This document shows, piece after piece, positions 1 through 10,800 of a DNA stretch of 64,000 bases. This DNA comes from Terfezia claveryi (Eukaryota > Ascomycota > Pezizomycetes > Pezizales > Pezizaceae), in assembly GCA_015179025.1 (NCBI GenBank), contig WHUX01000020.1:186001-250000 (forward strand), in the 5' to 3' direction. A model generated the notes under the pieces. That model was given only the letters and a program-made list of their open reading frames with translations, was not told the DNA's origin and made no database searches. Made by a program: the position numbers and the translations under genes. Numbering within the stretch: position 1 is the stretch's first letter; each line of letters begins with the position of its first letter.

Positions 1-894
1 AAGAACCCTGGCAAACTTGGAAGCGCTGCTGAAGGTGGGCGCGGCTACGAGGAGCACCGGAGTAAAAAGACAAACCCACACGTATGTACTCTCCGCGTAG
101 TCTGGGTTTCCTCTCCGCGGGCGCCCCCTCCCCGTTCCCAACTTGTACCGTAGCCAATCTTCAACTGCAACTAAAAGCATACTTACATCTCCCCCTCCCC
201 CTCTGCCCCCTCCCGATCGACCGCCCCCCCCCCACACTGCACACAGGCGTCCACAGGAGTTTCAATTCCAATCTGTCTCTTATCATCCTTCCACCTGCAT
301 CCCTCGCACCTCTATCCAACTATATCCTCCCAATCCTCAGTAAGTTTAATCTGCTCAAGGAACAAGAAACAAGAAGGTACGTAGTCTGCTCGCCTGTGCC
401 AAATCAGCCCAGCCCTATCTCTCCTCACCTGAAATCTGGGTACATACGTGAACAAACACCCCCCCCCCCCCCAACAACCTCCCCAAGCTGGCTTCTAAAC
501 GCGTTTCTCCTGTACCTGTTCCCAATTGGCTGTCGTGCGATTTACTCGCCTTTCCACAGGACGCAGCTGGATGGTAAAAAAGTGGACAACAACACCACGC
601 AGCCAGCTACATCAATTGATGGCACCGCCCCCTCGAGTCTGTTCACTCGATTCCCGAACCACATCTTGCATCCCTCTCCTCCCAAACCGTGTTCCTGCTT
701 CTACTTGCTTGTTGCGAAGTAGCTTGTTTTGACATCAGATCTCTCAGTCCGTACCTCTAGTAGCTAACCTGCCCGCTAGCTTCATAGCTTATAGCTATTT
801 GTTTATTTGTTTTTGAATTGGATCGCTTAATCGACATTTCACGCTCACGCAACTCCACGCCAGAGGCTTTTCAACAAACGAAACAGTCATTATC
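1..894. other. 5' flank of the Mpv17-family gene
   Basis: Strongly C/T-rich DNA on the plus strand with a C-run at about 461-472. Open frames here translate to Pro/Ser/Leu low complexity and match no family I know. The pyrimidine-rich character fits a fungal promoter and leader. No RNA gene seen. Confidence 0.5.
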
Positions 895-1818
895 ATGCAG
901 TCGACCGTCACCAAGTCAACGAAGAGGGTTGAGACAACGGTGGTGAAGAATGCCTCCATGATGAAGGGGGATTCCTACATTACTGTATGTATCACGAGCT
1001 GTCGCCCTCGCTCCTGCGCAAGCAGGATGGTTGCCCTCATCATGTATCGTACAAAAAGTCTCACATACAATGCCTCCATCTAGTTATACCTCAAGCAGCT
1101 CCAATCGAACCCTCTGTTGGTCCCCCTCTCCACTATCCGATCGCGCGCGCGCCAGCTAACAATGAACTACTAGGCGAACCAAGATGATCACTTCTGGAAC
1201 CCTACACGGCCTCCAGGAGCTTATTGCATCAATCATCGCAAGGGACCGTCCGAAACATGGGACCTACCTCACTCCTCGTGTGCCGAAGATGGCGCTTTAT
1301 GGGTCCATTATCTCTGCTCCCCTCGGTCACATCCTTGTTACGCTTCTTCAGAAGGCGTTCGCAGGGAGGACTAGCACCAAGGCCAAAGTCCTCCAAATCA
1401 TTGTCAGCAACTTGATTGTAGTACCCTCAGCTCTTTGCGCAAATTTGAAACTAAACTAATCCATCGGTCCTACTAGGTTTCCCCCATCCAAAATACCGTT
1501 TATCTCGCTTGTATGGCCTTTATCGCTGGCGCCCGCACCAGCCACCAAGTGCGCGCCACCGTCAAGGCCGGGTTTATGCCCGTCATGAAGGTCTCTTGGT
1601 GCACCTCCCCACTTGCGCTCATGTTTGCGCAGAGATTTCTCCCACCACACGTCTGGGTCCCGTTCTTTAACTTGATCAGCTTCGTCATTGGGACGTACAT
1701 CAATACGATGACTAAGAAGAAGAGGATAGCAGCTATTCTGAAGAAGAAAAAGAACAGTGGATACGATTTGAAGAAGGAGGAGAAGGATTTCTACAGCAAG
1801 AAAGATTTCAAGGATTAA
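895..1818 (+). CDS. Mpv17/PMP22 family integral membrane protein
   Basis: Four exons: 895-984, 1084-1115, 1174-1417 and 1477-1818, giving 235 aa. The family comprises small four-helix proteins of peroxisomal or inner mitochondrial membranes, thought to affect membrane permeability or mitochondrial DNA maintenance; their exact activity is unsettled. Family hallmarks seen are a YLKQLQSNPLRTKM start of the domain, the NLIVSPIQN segment, and a C-terminal W-x-PFFNLISF-x-GTYIN stretch preceded by FAQRFLP. Exon 2 was given donor GTTGGT rather than GTCCCC because only the first restores the frame. The tail is Lys-rich (about the last 35 residues), probably cytosolic. The length is slightly above the usual 170-220 aa because of a short N-terminal extension. 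Peroxisomal versus mitochondrial location cannot be decided from sequence. Confidence 0.9.
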
Positions 1819-2975
1819 CTTACCTGCGACTCAATTAAATGAAATACTACCGATATCAAAATACGATCTCGGTACGATTTGTTGGACCCTGTTTTCGCTG
1901 ATATGGCATTGCAGTGGCTATAGTTTTGGGTACGATTAACTTGCGCGAAAGAATTCTGTGGATGGGGAAGGGGGGGAGGAAGTGAGAGTATGTAGTGTGT
2001 TAGAAAAAGAGTGTGTACAACTGGTGTGTGCTGTGTTTTTATTATCAGGTCTCTCTTTTTTTTCCTCTTGGTCTTTTTCCTAAGTGAGTCGTGAGGGGAG
2101 TCTGCGTCTGGGCTGGTATGGTTGGCTTTGGATTGTGATTGGGATGGTGTTGGGGATATCATTTGTCGGAGGAGAGTTTGGAGATTCCCCTTTTTTCTAT
2201 TCTTGTTTTTTTGTTTTTGTCCTTTAAGTCATGTTGAATGATATGATATCATGTATACGGATGCCCTTGCTTTATCATTATCCTTATTATCCCTTGCTTG
2301 TAGCCTCATACCCCTACTGCTCATCCTATCTACCCCACAACTTTCTATCTATCAACGTATCTAAGTTTCTTATTTGTCAAACACGTCCCGTGTCCTGTGA
2401 AGGAGGAATTAGATGTACTTAAAGTAGCTTAGTTAGCCTTATAACTTATACCGGGAATTAATCAATGGATGGGATTTTTATATTTATATATATAAAACTG
2501 ACTACTTGCTTTGCGCACGGACACTTACCCTCAACAAACACTGCAATTATAATCACGAGGTTTATTGCTTGGAGAGACAAAGATAGTAGGCCGTTTCCCT
2601 TGGCATCTGTAGTGAATGTCTCTTCCTACGAGAGGCTTGTGTAAGCCAGACTAGGTCTCTTCTTGCTGTACTAGATGCTATTGAGGTCTGGCCCCGCAGT
2701 CTCAGAGTCAGGTGACTTCCTCTGCTGGGGCTGTAGATGTATTCGTTCATTCTTGATCATAGTTGTTGGGTATCGCAGGCGAGGAGACACCTGCCATTTT
2801 GAGTTGAGTGATTTGGTAAAAATATATATATTACTTTAATATCCTGAGAATTATTGGGTATATAAACCTCCCACCCCCGAAATAATATCACATATACGCC
2901 TCGCACCTTCCCTCCCATTCCCAAAAAAATATAAAGCCTAACTCCCACCCCTATACTAAGCCAACCCCCACCCTC
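1819..2975. other. Convergent intergenic region
   Basis: Lies between the ends of the Mpv17-family gene (+) and Sus1 (-), so it should hold both 3' UTRs. It is T-rich downstream of the first gene, and A/T-rich with TATATA runs near 2490 and 2825. Only short frames without recognisable similarity are present. Confidence 0.5.
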
Positions 2976-3434
2976 TCAAGCCTCCACCATCCCCTCCAAC
3001 ACCTCCCTGATTTTTCTTACTACTTCTACTTTCACTTGACCATCCACGCCCTCCATCGCGTCCCGCTCCACCGCGGCGTATAATGTCTGGTAATTGACTA
3101 CCTTCGCGCTGGGGTCGCGGAGAAGGCGGTTACATGTGTGGAGGGTGGATTCGCGCCAGCCGGATTCACGGAGTAGGAGGGTGAGGTGGGATGAGAGCCT
3201 GGGCGGTGTTAGTTATTTTGGTGAGGAGGGTCAATGGGGTAAGGAGGACTTTTCGTATTCACCAGACTCAAGGAGGCGCCGGTTGATGTCTGCGCGGAGG
3301 AGAGCGTCGGAGGGAGGGAGGGGGGTGGTGGAGCAGGTAGGAGAGGTGAGGTGGGAGGACTGAGAAGGTGAGGCTGATGCGGAGTTCGATGTGGATGAGG
3401 ATGAGTTGGTGGATGAGGCTGTTGCGGCTGGCAT
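2976..3434 (-). CDS. SUS1: Sus1/ENY2-like transcription and mRNA export factor
   Basis: Two exons read on the minus strand: 3434-3250 and 3198-2976, giving 135 aa. Sus1/ENY2 is a roughly 100-aa helical protein shared by the SAGA deubiquitinating module and the TREX-2 mRNA export complex at the nuclear pore. The core starts near residue 45 with LRADINRRLLESGEYEKL, continues through LLLRESGWR and CNRLLRD, and ends in a helix V-VRKIREVLEGMV, as in the family. The first 40-odd residues are Ser/Thr/Ala low complexity and longer than usual, so the true start could be different. The 51-nt intron has a poor donor (GTCCTC) but a good CTAAC branch point; it is the only choice found that joins EYEK to LSSHL in frame. 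Confidence 0.85.
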
Positions 3435-6145
3435 TGTGATGGCTGGGTTGGTGCGAGTTAGGTAATGGATCTAGAGGAAGGTAATGGATCAGAGTTGGTA
3501 TTCGTAGGAAAGATGTCCTTGTTTCTCATGCCCAAAAAAAGGAATGTCCGGACTATCTTTCGGAGATATCGGTCGTTGACAGAGTGTAATTCTAACTGCC
3601 GACAGTTTTATACTGTATATAAACCCAGTAACGTTCCCGTCTCACTCAATCAATCACTCTCTCGCAAAGCTTCTCAAACAACAAAGAAGTATCTCAATCG
3701 AGCCCAGGAGCCGGGTAGACATCAGGAAGGACAGAGGCGATGTCAACCGGTGAGGCAATGAGCGAGGGGCTGGTTGGAGGGAATTGTTTTCTCGGGAAGG
3801 TTGAGGTTAATATGAAGGGCTTATGTAAGGTGAGTTTGCTTTCGGGCGCAGATCTGATGCTTAGCATGTTCGGCTTGGGGCGCAGCCAAGATTCACTCAC
3901 CATGTGCAATAATATAATGGCTGCTTAGCATTGTATCGCACCAGCTGATTCTCATGACGATGCGAGGCAGGATGGGATTCACAATTCAAACATCTCGTTG
4001 TACCTGCAATTTCGTGGTCCTCTTACGTCCATGCGTGCTCTCTGGCCCGCCCTGGGGTCGGAGACTTCACTACTACATCTCAACATTCATTTAAAAGCTA
4101 GAGAGCTATGTAAGTAAAACACTTTTCTTGGCTTTCGCTTCGCAGCAAAAATCCAGGGTCTCGATTGTTTGAGATATCCACCCAATACCCTTGTTTATTG
4201 GTGGTGGTCTGAAACCCCGCAAGGTACCAATGTTTATTCTCCGAGGTCGAGGGGAAAATCTGATGAGATACCCTGCCACACGATACTTAATCATTTGTTT
4301 GCTTGTTACTTACACAAGTTTGGAGTTTTGGAGCCTTGAGATACCTGATGAGTACGGAGATCAGACAGTACCCATACCCGTCCTCAAGATGGCTCTAAGA
4401 AACGATACTACATACAGCTCTAGGGGCTAGGTATATGGACGCTAGATGCTCGTTTTCTAGTTGTCTATACTGTTTCAGTGTAGGAAGACTTCACGGGCTC
4501 TGGGTTGCGCCAGTGGAGGAGCTTGACGTTTCGGTTGCTGTATCCGTTACCAGATGCAGCACTTCAAATCCCCTTCCCAGTGCTCTGTGTGTTGGGGGGA
4601 GTTAGGTATCAGTTGAATGAGATGATGTTGCTTTTGCACACGTTTTGATACTGTTAACCGTTGACGATCTTTCGCCAGCACAGTAGTGTCACAAGTAAGG
4701 AGTGCTATTGCTCAGCGTGGAGTGGTCCCCTAGGAAGGAGCGTTAACATATACCCAGCCGACCCAAGCGAGTGGTGGATAGTAGCGCTTGTGATGCACTA
4801 TGGATATTATATCATAAACCCGGGCGGTGCCTGTTTGGAAATGGCGGCCGACCAAGTTGACAGGCTGATATGCAGCCAGGTACAGTCTCGCTACAGCCAG
4901 GTACCACGTACCAGTTTTGTGCGTGCGCTTTCCCAGCGAATGTTGTGAACATATCCTTTTCATTGGTTGTCTTGACACTCTCCTCATTCTATTTGTTCAC
5001 TATATATGTGATTGTCTATACATTCGAGAAGATTTATGTATGTTTGCACCTTTCTGCTCACGGCTGGGTGATATATATTTACTTCTAAAATATGCCACAG
5101 AATCTAAAATCTGCCTATATTTACATACTCCATACAGTACCCGCAATTGATCAACAACCTTGAAATAAAAAAACAAGGAACGGGAACAGGAAAAAATTCC
5201 TATGGCGAATGGGAAGGCCCACCACCGCTGGGGGTTCTTCCGTCGCCTCAAGCATTTGTGTTCATATAGGCGGCGAATCAGCAGAGGTCATTCCATTTGC
5301 CTCTCCGTAGCACTCCGTACTTTTTCCCCGTATATGACCTGCAAACCCCTGGGGCGAGGGGTTTCCTGGGGCCATTTGTGACGAACCGTATTGCTAGAGC
5401 GTCGACGAGCATCCACCTCGAATTCCGTCCAGCACAGCATAGATAATTCGCTTTAGCTGTGGTATCGGTATTGCAGTTGTTCTTCCGCTGCTTGATTGTC
5501 GTCCACATTGCTTGCTTAGCACACTTCGCTTGTATCGCCCATGCGGCGGCACCTCGTTCAGTTTTCTAACCTCCACCAATTCTCATTGTCTCCCAAGCCG
5601 TCCCTTTTCTACCAACGCGGTCATTACATATTACACCTCATTCCACCTGGATATTCTGTGATCATCACTCCCTCCACGGCCTCGATCTACGGATCGATAT
5701 CGCCGGCTGTGCATCCCGTGCATCAAGTCCAGCCAGACGTACCTGTCCCCCCACACCCCGCCTCCACAGTCTGCCATTAACGCATCGATATAACGGCCCC
5801 CCATTTATTGACTCCAACCATTGACAACCATTGACAGTACATACAGAAGCTGGTAACCGGGGTCTGCTCGTCATTTGCATCCAACAAAAGCGGACGGCAG
5901 GAAACCTCCACAGCAACTAGAAACTTTGTCAGTGCGTTATTTTTGGCCGGTATTACCCTTGACTTTCGGGCATCGAACGGGTCACGCTGCTATACAATTG
6001 GGTTTATCACCTTTGACGGCCTGAAGGGGTCACTGGGGCTCTTCAAATATCTACCCGCTGCTCATCAACGCACAAAACCAATATACACAGATAAAGTCCT
6101 CGAGTCCGAGGCATATCCACAGCACTGGCGTTACCAAGTTTTCCC
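3435..6145. other. Intergenic region with one promoter-like spot
   Basis: Upstream of Sus1 (-) and of Ste50 (+), 2.7 kb. A TATATAAA box at 3616-3623 is followed by a CT/CA-rich stretch resembling a fungal leader and then by a weak 62-codon frame from 3740, which has no recognisable similarity. The rest shows only short frames. Confidence 0.4.
3616..3623 (+). promoter_or_regulatory. Possible TATA box
   Basis: TATATAAA followed within 40-80 bases by a C/A-rich leader-like stretch. No convincing gene follows, so it could serve a non-coding transcript or be a chance match. Confidence 0.3.
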
Positions 6146-7883
6146 ATGACGATGGGGTCGCCCTCGTCACCTACGGAGTCTGAATTACCGGGAATGGGAC
6201 ACGATGATGGACAGGAAATGCCGCGTGGACACATAACGGAATGGACTATTGATGATGTGGCAGATTACATGGATTCTTTAGGATTGGGACAGTATCGTGA
6301 TACCTTTCTCGGTGTGTTTCTTCGTTTGTAGAGCCAGACTAGTGGCAATGCGTGGGACTTGGAGGCTAATTCGACTTATTGTTTGTTAGAAAATGCGGTC
6401 CCGGGGGATGCCCTAATACATCTCAATCATGGCGAGCTGAGGGATATGGGAATTAACAGTGTTGGACACCGAATTACAATATTGAAAAACGTTTACCATG
6501 TAAAAGTCGCTCACAATGTCCCAATAGAAACAGAGCACTACGTACCAGTCTGTAAGTGTGGTGGGCTGAGCCCATGCCTTTTTTTTTGTAGCATTTGCCA
6601 GATAGTCAAGCCCTGGCTCCTCTCAGTGTTGCTATCAAACCCCCGATACTTGCCATTCGTCCATTAGGGTACTAGGTACTGATCATAGAGGTGGCACAAA
6701 TACAGCGGTTGATGCAGATGCGAAATCCAGTGCTAGTCAGGCTGCAACCCAGAATGATATTCAGAGGCTAGTGGCTCATATCAAGCAACGAGATGAACGT
6801 ATATCACAAACGGAAAGTGAATTGAGAAAGATGCAGGATTTTGTTGCGAAACTGAGGGAGGAGATTCTGCCTTTATATCGACTGGTAAAGGAGAAAGCAC
6901 CTTTGCCAACACCCTCGAGTTCAACTGGACGGCCGCCAATCGGACAGGATATACCCCCGTTACCGACCCCATTAGGCTACGTCTCTGACCCCGCACCAAG
7001 CCGAGATCGAGAGAGGGAGAGGGAACGATTAGAACGAGAAGAGCGGCAACGTGAGAGAGAGCGTGAGCGAGAGAGGGAGCGGGAGCGGGAACGGGAACGG
7101 GAGCGGGAACGGGAGCGGGAACGGGAGCGGGAACGAGAAAGAGAAAGAGAAAGGGAGCGGGAACGGGAGCGAGAAAGAGAAGCTGCTGAGAGAGAAAGAT
7201 TACAGAAGGAACAGGTAACAGATCCTCCAATACACCCCCCGCCTTCAGGAGGTACTTTGATCAGAAAGTTTTCTACCAAAAGGCTTTTCCTTGGAGCACC
7301 AAAAGTAAATAAATCTCCTACTCACCAGACTCACCAGGAGAAGTCTGACTCCGAGGCGACTACACTTGTGCCGAGTGGTAATAACTCGTTTACAAATCTA
7401 CCGAGTCCCAAATCACCACATCATAATTTGGGACATCAGAACTCTTCGAATTCCCTCACGCCGGGTAATGGTGGTGGACGACAACCGCCTTATCGAGCCC
7501 CGATTGACTCCGCACATGATCCGAACCCTCCGAATTCGAATAATAATAGCAGTAATCCTACAGTCGAGATTTTCAAGTCATTTAGGGTTTCAATGGACGA
7601 TCCCTGCTACAAGGTGTTGCCAGCGGCACTGAAGAAGTACAATATCCAAGCAGACTGGAGACAGTATGCGCTGTATATTGTCTATGGAGACCAAGAGAGG
7701 TGTCTAGATTTAGATGAACGCCCATTGATTTTGTTTAAACAGTTGCAAGGGGAGGGGAGAAAACCAATGTTTATGTTGAGAAGGAATGCAACGGCGCCGG
7801 ATGGAGTAGGAGGTGCAGGGATTCCTACTGGGTCGAGGGCGGATGGCAATATCTTAAATATACCTCCAGGGGGGATCATATAG
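6146..7883 (+). CDS. STE50: Ste50-like MAPK pathway adaptor (SAM + RA domains)
   Basis: Three exons: 6146-6311, 6390-6551 and 6676-7883, giving 511 aa. Ste50 links the MAPKKK Ste11 to Cdc42/Ras-type signals in mating, filamentation and osmostress cascades. An N-terminal SAM domain (about residues 31-97; VADYMDSLGLGQYRDTFLEN) and a C-terminal Ras-association domain (about 405-485; FRVSMDDPCYKVLPAALKKY to MFMLRR) are visible, in the family order. A coiled coil (about residues 145-180) precedes a Pro-rich stretch. Odd: residues about 220-281 are an almost pure Arg-Glu repeat coded by a hexanucleotide-like tract at 7009-7190. For exon 3 the acceptor TACTAG at 6670-6675 was chosen because the nearer TTAG breaks the frame. 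Confidence 0.92.
7009..7190 (+). repeat. CGGGAR/GAGCGR coding microsatellite inside Ste50
   Basis: Tandem purine-rich hexamers (variants of cgggag, cgggaa, gagaga) that keep one frame open and code for alternating Arg and Glu. Because the unit is a multiple of three, length changes would stay in frame. Confidence 0.85.
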
Positions 7884-10800
7884 TGCGTGATTCGCTTTTT
7901 GAGGAGGGGTATTGACAGTGGGAGCTGGAGTAGCAGTAGTAGGGTGATTTTATACCATGCACGTAACGTTTTCTTGCTTGCGCTCATTCTTTTCTCTCCT
8001 TTCTTCTTTCTTTTTTCATCATTTTTTTTTCTGGTTCTTTAGGGGTGGGTGAGTTATTAAGTTTACCAGCCTTCATCATTATTTTGTTCCTTATGGTCTT
8101 TCCTTGGCTTTTTTCTTAGTCTACATTCTGTTTATATCGGAAGACCGAATAATCTTCCACCACACATTTTTTTTTATTTTTATTTTTTACTATTCTCCCT
8201 ATATCATATATTTTTTTGCTACGAACGCTTATTGTAAGGTGAATTGGCCGGTGGATTGGAGGACTGCGGCGATGTGTGTGTCTTGAAGTTTTAAGGGCGA
8301 GAGGGAGGAGGTGAGAGAGCTACGACCTGCAATGCAATATGGGTGGTGAATGAAGAAAAAATACTGGTATATATGAGAGTATATATCCTCACCTTTTTTG
8401 AAGTGTACGTGGGGAAGGAGGTGAAGTAGACAGTAATGGGGTTATCATCAGCTCAACCAGACTATCCAAGCTCATCCACCTGTGCATATACGACCCATCC
8501 TGTAGTATATATATATCGATATAATAACTCTCTTAATGGACTCTGGGAATTCTAGCATCGCGGATCAATCGAAAGTGGTTGAGTTTTGGGTTTCTATAAA
8601 AGGTTTTGCATCATTTATTGCGGTTTACGGTAACGCACAAAAAATGTCTGCATTTTAATCACATGATCGTCCAGCTCTTATCTGATTCTTATTCCAATTG
8701 TTCATATTTTCTTTGTAGTCGGTTGACGCTTTAAAATCAGATAAGGCTGAGAGCACGTGCGACAGTAAACATTACCCTGAGCCGAGACTACCCTGAGCTC
8801 TACCCTTCGAATTCAATCTCATAAAGAAGTTGCCAAGTAACTTATGAGGATGGACTCCAAGAAAACAAAGGAAAGAAATTGCTAGATTATTTAGTTTATG
8901 TATGCACAACTCAAGATCTACAAGCTAAAGTACAATATATATACATCACAACATGCAAAAATAACACATGGGAACACATCTAGCTCTTTATATGTATACC
9001 GCAAGGGGGATTATGCAATCAGACAGAGAGAAAACAACCGGGAGAATAGCCAGGAGAACAGCCAGAAAACCAACTAGGAAAACATTAGCAGCACAGACAG
9101 CCAATCCATAATTTAGAGTACTTATTATGCACTCCATCCATTAAACCCAGTCAGCCGTATCTACATACCGAAGTATCACAGCCTCGCGGATTTTACCACA
9201 CCAAGTCTCACAAGAACACAACCTGAGGCTACACAAAGGGAGCGACAACAAAGACAAGCGATAGTGCAGCCCCCGATTGTGGATGCCAACCAGACTAAAG
9301 ATTGGGGTGGTCTCATAACAGACTGTCGTAAAGTGTAGTCTGGTTGCACTACCCCTCGCAGAGGTGATAAGTGCCCCGCTCTGGGAAATTTATTTCGCAT
9401 CACACGGGGTCGATGCATCCTGAACCCGCCCGTGGTAGTTCCCAAGTAAATTAGTACCTGCTTTTACGTTTTTTTCATTTGGGAAGGGGGGGTGCTTATT
9501 GCTCGTATTCGAACTATCTAGTCCATGACGAGAGACCGCTGCCCGATTTCTCGGAAAATTATCCCAACTCCCTGCCCCTAATCCCCTAATGTGAAGCCCT
9601 CAAAAGCTTCACCTTGGGAGGTTTATGCAATTTTATGTCTGGTACCTCATTCATGCTGACCTAAGAATTCAAAAAGAATGAATAAGAGTACGTGGATGGC
9701 GTACTATAAGTACTCAAGTAGGTACTCCCGCGGCTACCCCTGTGCTCCAACCGAAAAAAAAGCATGGATGTCACCTCCCATTAGTCAAATACCCCCTCCT
9801 TGCTTCTCGACGGGCGACATAGGTCCTATAATCTTGTGGGCTGATTATAAAACGCACAGGTGTTACCCTGAATCTTTGCTTCGTTTCGAGCGAATGGACT
9901 AACTATTCATTTTGGTGAGCAGGATAGACTTTCCCTGAGACTCTGTAAAGTGAGAGATTCTGAGGGAATGAAGATACGCATATGAATTGACTGAAGCTAG
10001 ACCAATTGGTTCCGCCACTGCCTTATCGATTTGGGATATCACGAGCGTATTATAGTAGCACATCACCGATGCTGTTCAGGGTAACTAGAACTCTAGGTCA
10101 TAGGTGTTGCCACCGTTCAGCGAAATCTCTAACTCCTGTGGTATTTTTGGATTGGATAGAATTTATTAAAGGTTATGAATCCAGCCATCTATTACCCGTA
10201 AACTAATTGGCTGGAATTTGTAAAAGGTTAGGAGGTCCATAATGGATTCATGGCATTGCATACGAATTTGTGTTGGCAAGTTTGCTCGGCAACAACTCTC
10301 CAAACTTCTGGATTTTTTTACCTATTTACAGTGGCAAGGGGTTCAAATCCATAGTATAACTTGGTTTCAAAACTCTGGTGAGCTTAATTCCTGATGTTGG
10401 GGATCTTTAGTACCCCTGCACAATTGATAGTTTTGTCCGGCCCTTAACTTGGGTAGTAATAAAGAATCTCGGAACCCTATCTATAGACGCACTGGCACTA
10501 AGCTCCAACGCCTACCTAGTTATCTAGAAGGCTAACACTGATATTTATAGGTAGGCCTACGTGCAGGTGCTAGCAAGTTTGGTTGCTGCATGATGTGGTT
10601 ACAAAGAGAAGTAGGTAGCGCTTAAAATACAGCTCAGGGTAATACTGGTATCGGGTGACATCAGTCGCGCTGATTTATGAAAATTCCTGAAGGCTATACC
10701 TCACTTGCTATTTATACTTTAGTCCTGCTCCTTAGTATTCTAATAAATCAAGGCAGCTGATAATTTTAACACGACTTTCCATGGGAGAGTTGCCCCTCCC

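Noticed and set aside
84..722. 212-codon open frame
   Set aside because: Low-complexity Pro/Ser/Leu from a CT-rich promoter; no domain; ends just before the Mpv17 gene.
3740..3928. 62-codon frame after the TATA box
   Set aside because: No similarity and no conserved features; the promoter-like spot alone is not enough.
6781..7279. Minus-strand Ser-Arg and Leu-Val-Pro repeat frames
   Set aside because: Antisense shadows of the Arg-Glu repeat in Ste50; the SR-rich look is an artefact.
10325..10360. GGTTCAAATCC as a tRNA B-box
   Set aside because: No matching acceptor, D-arm or anticodon stem in the preceding 75 bases.
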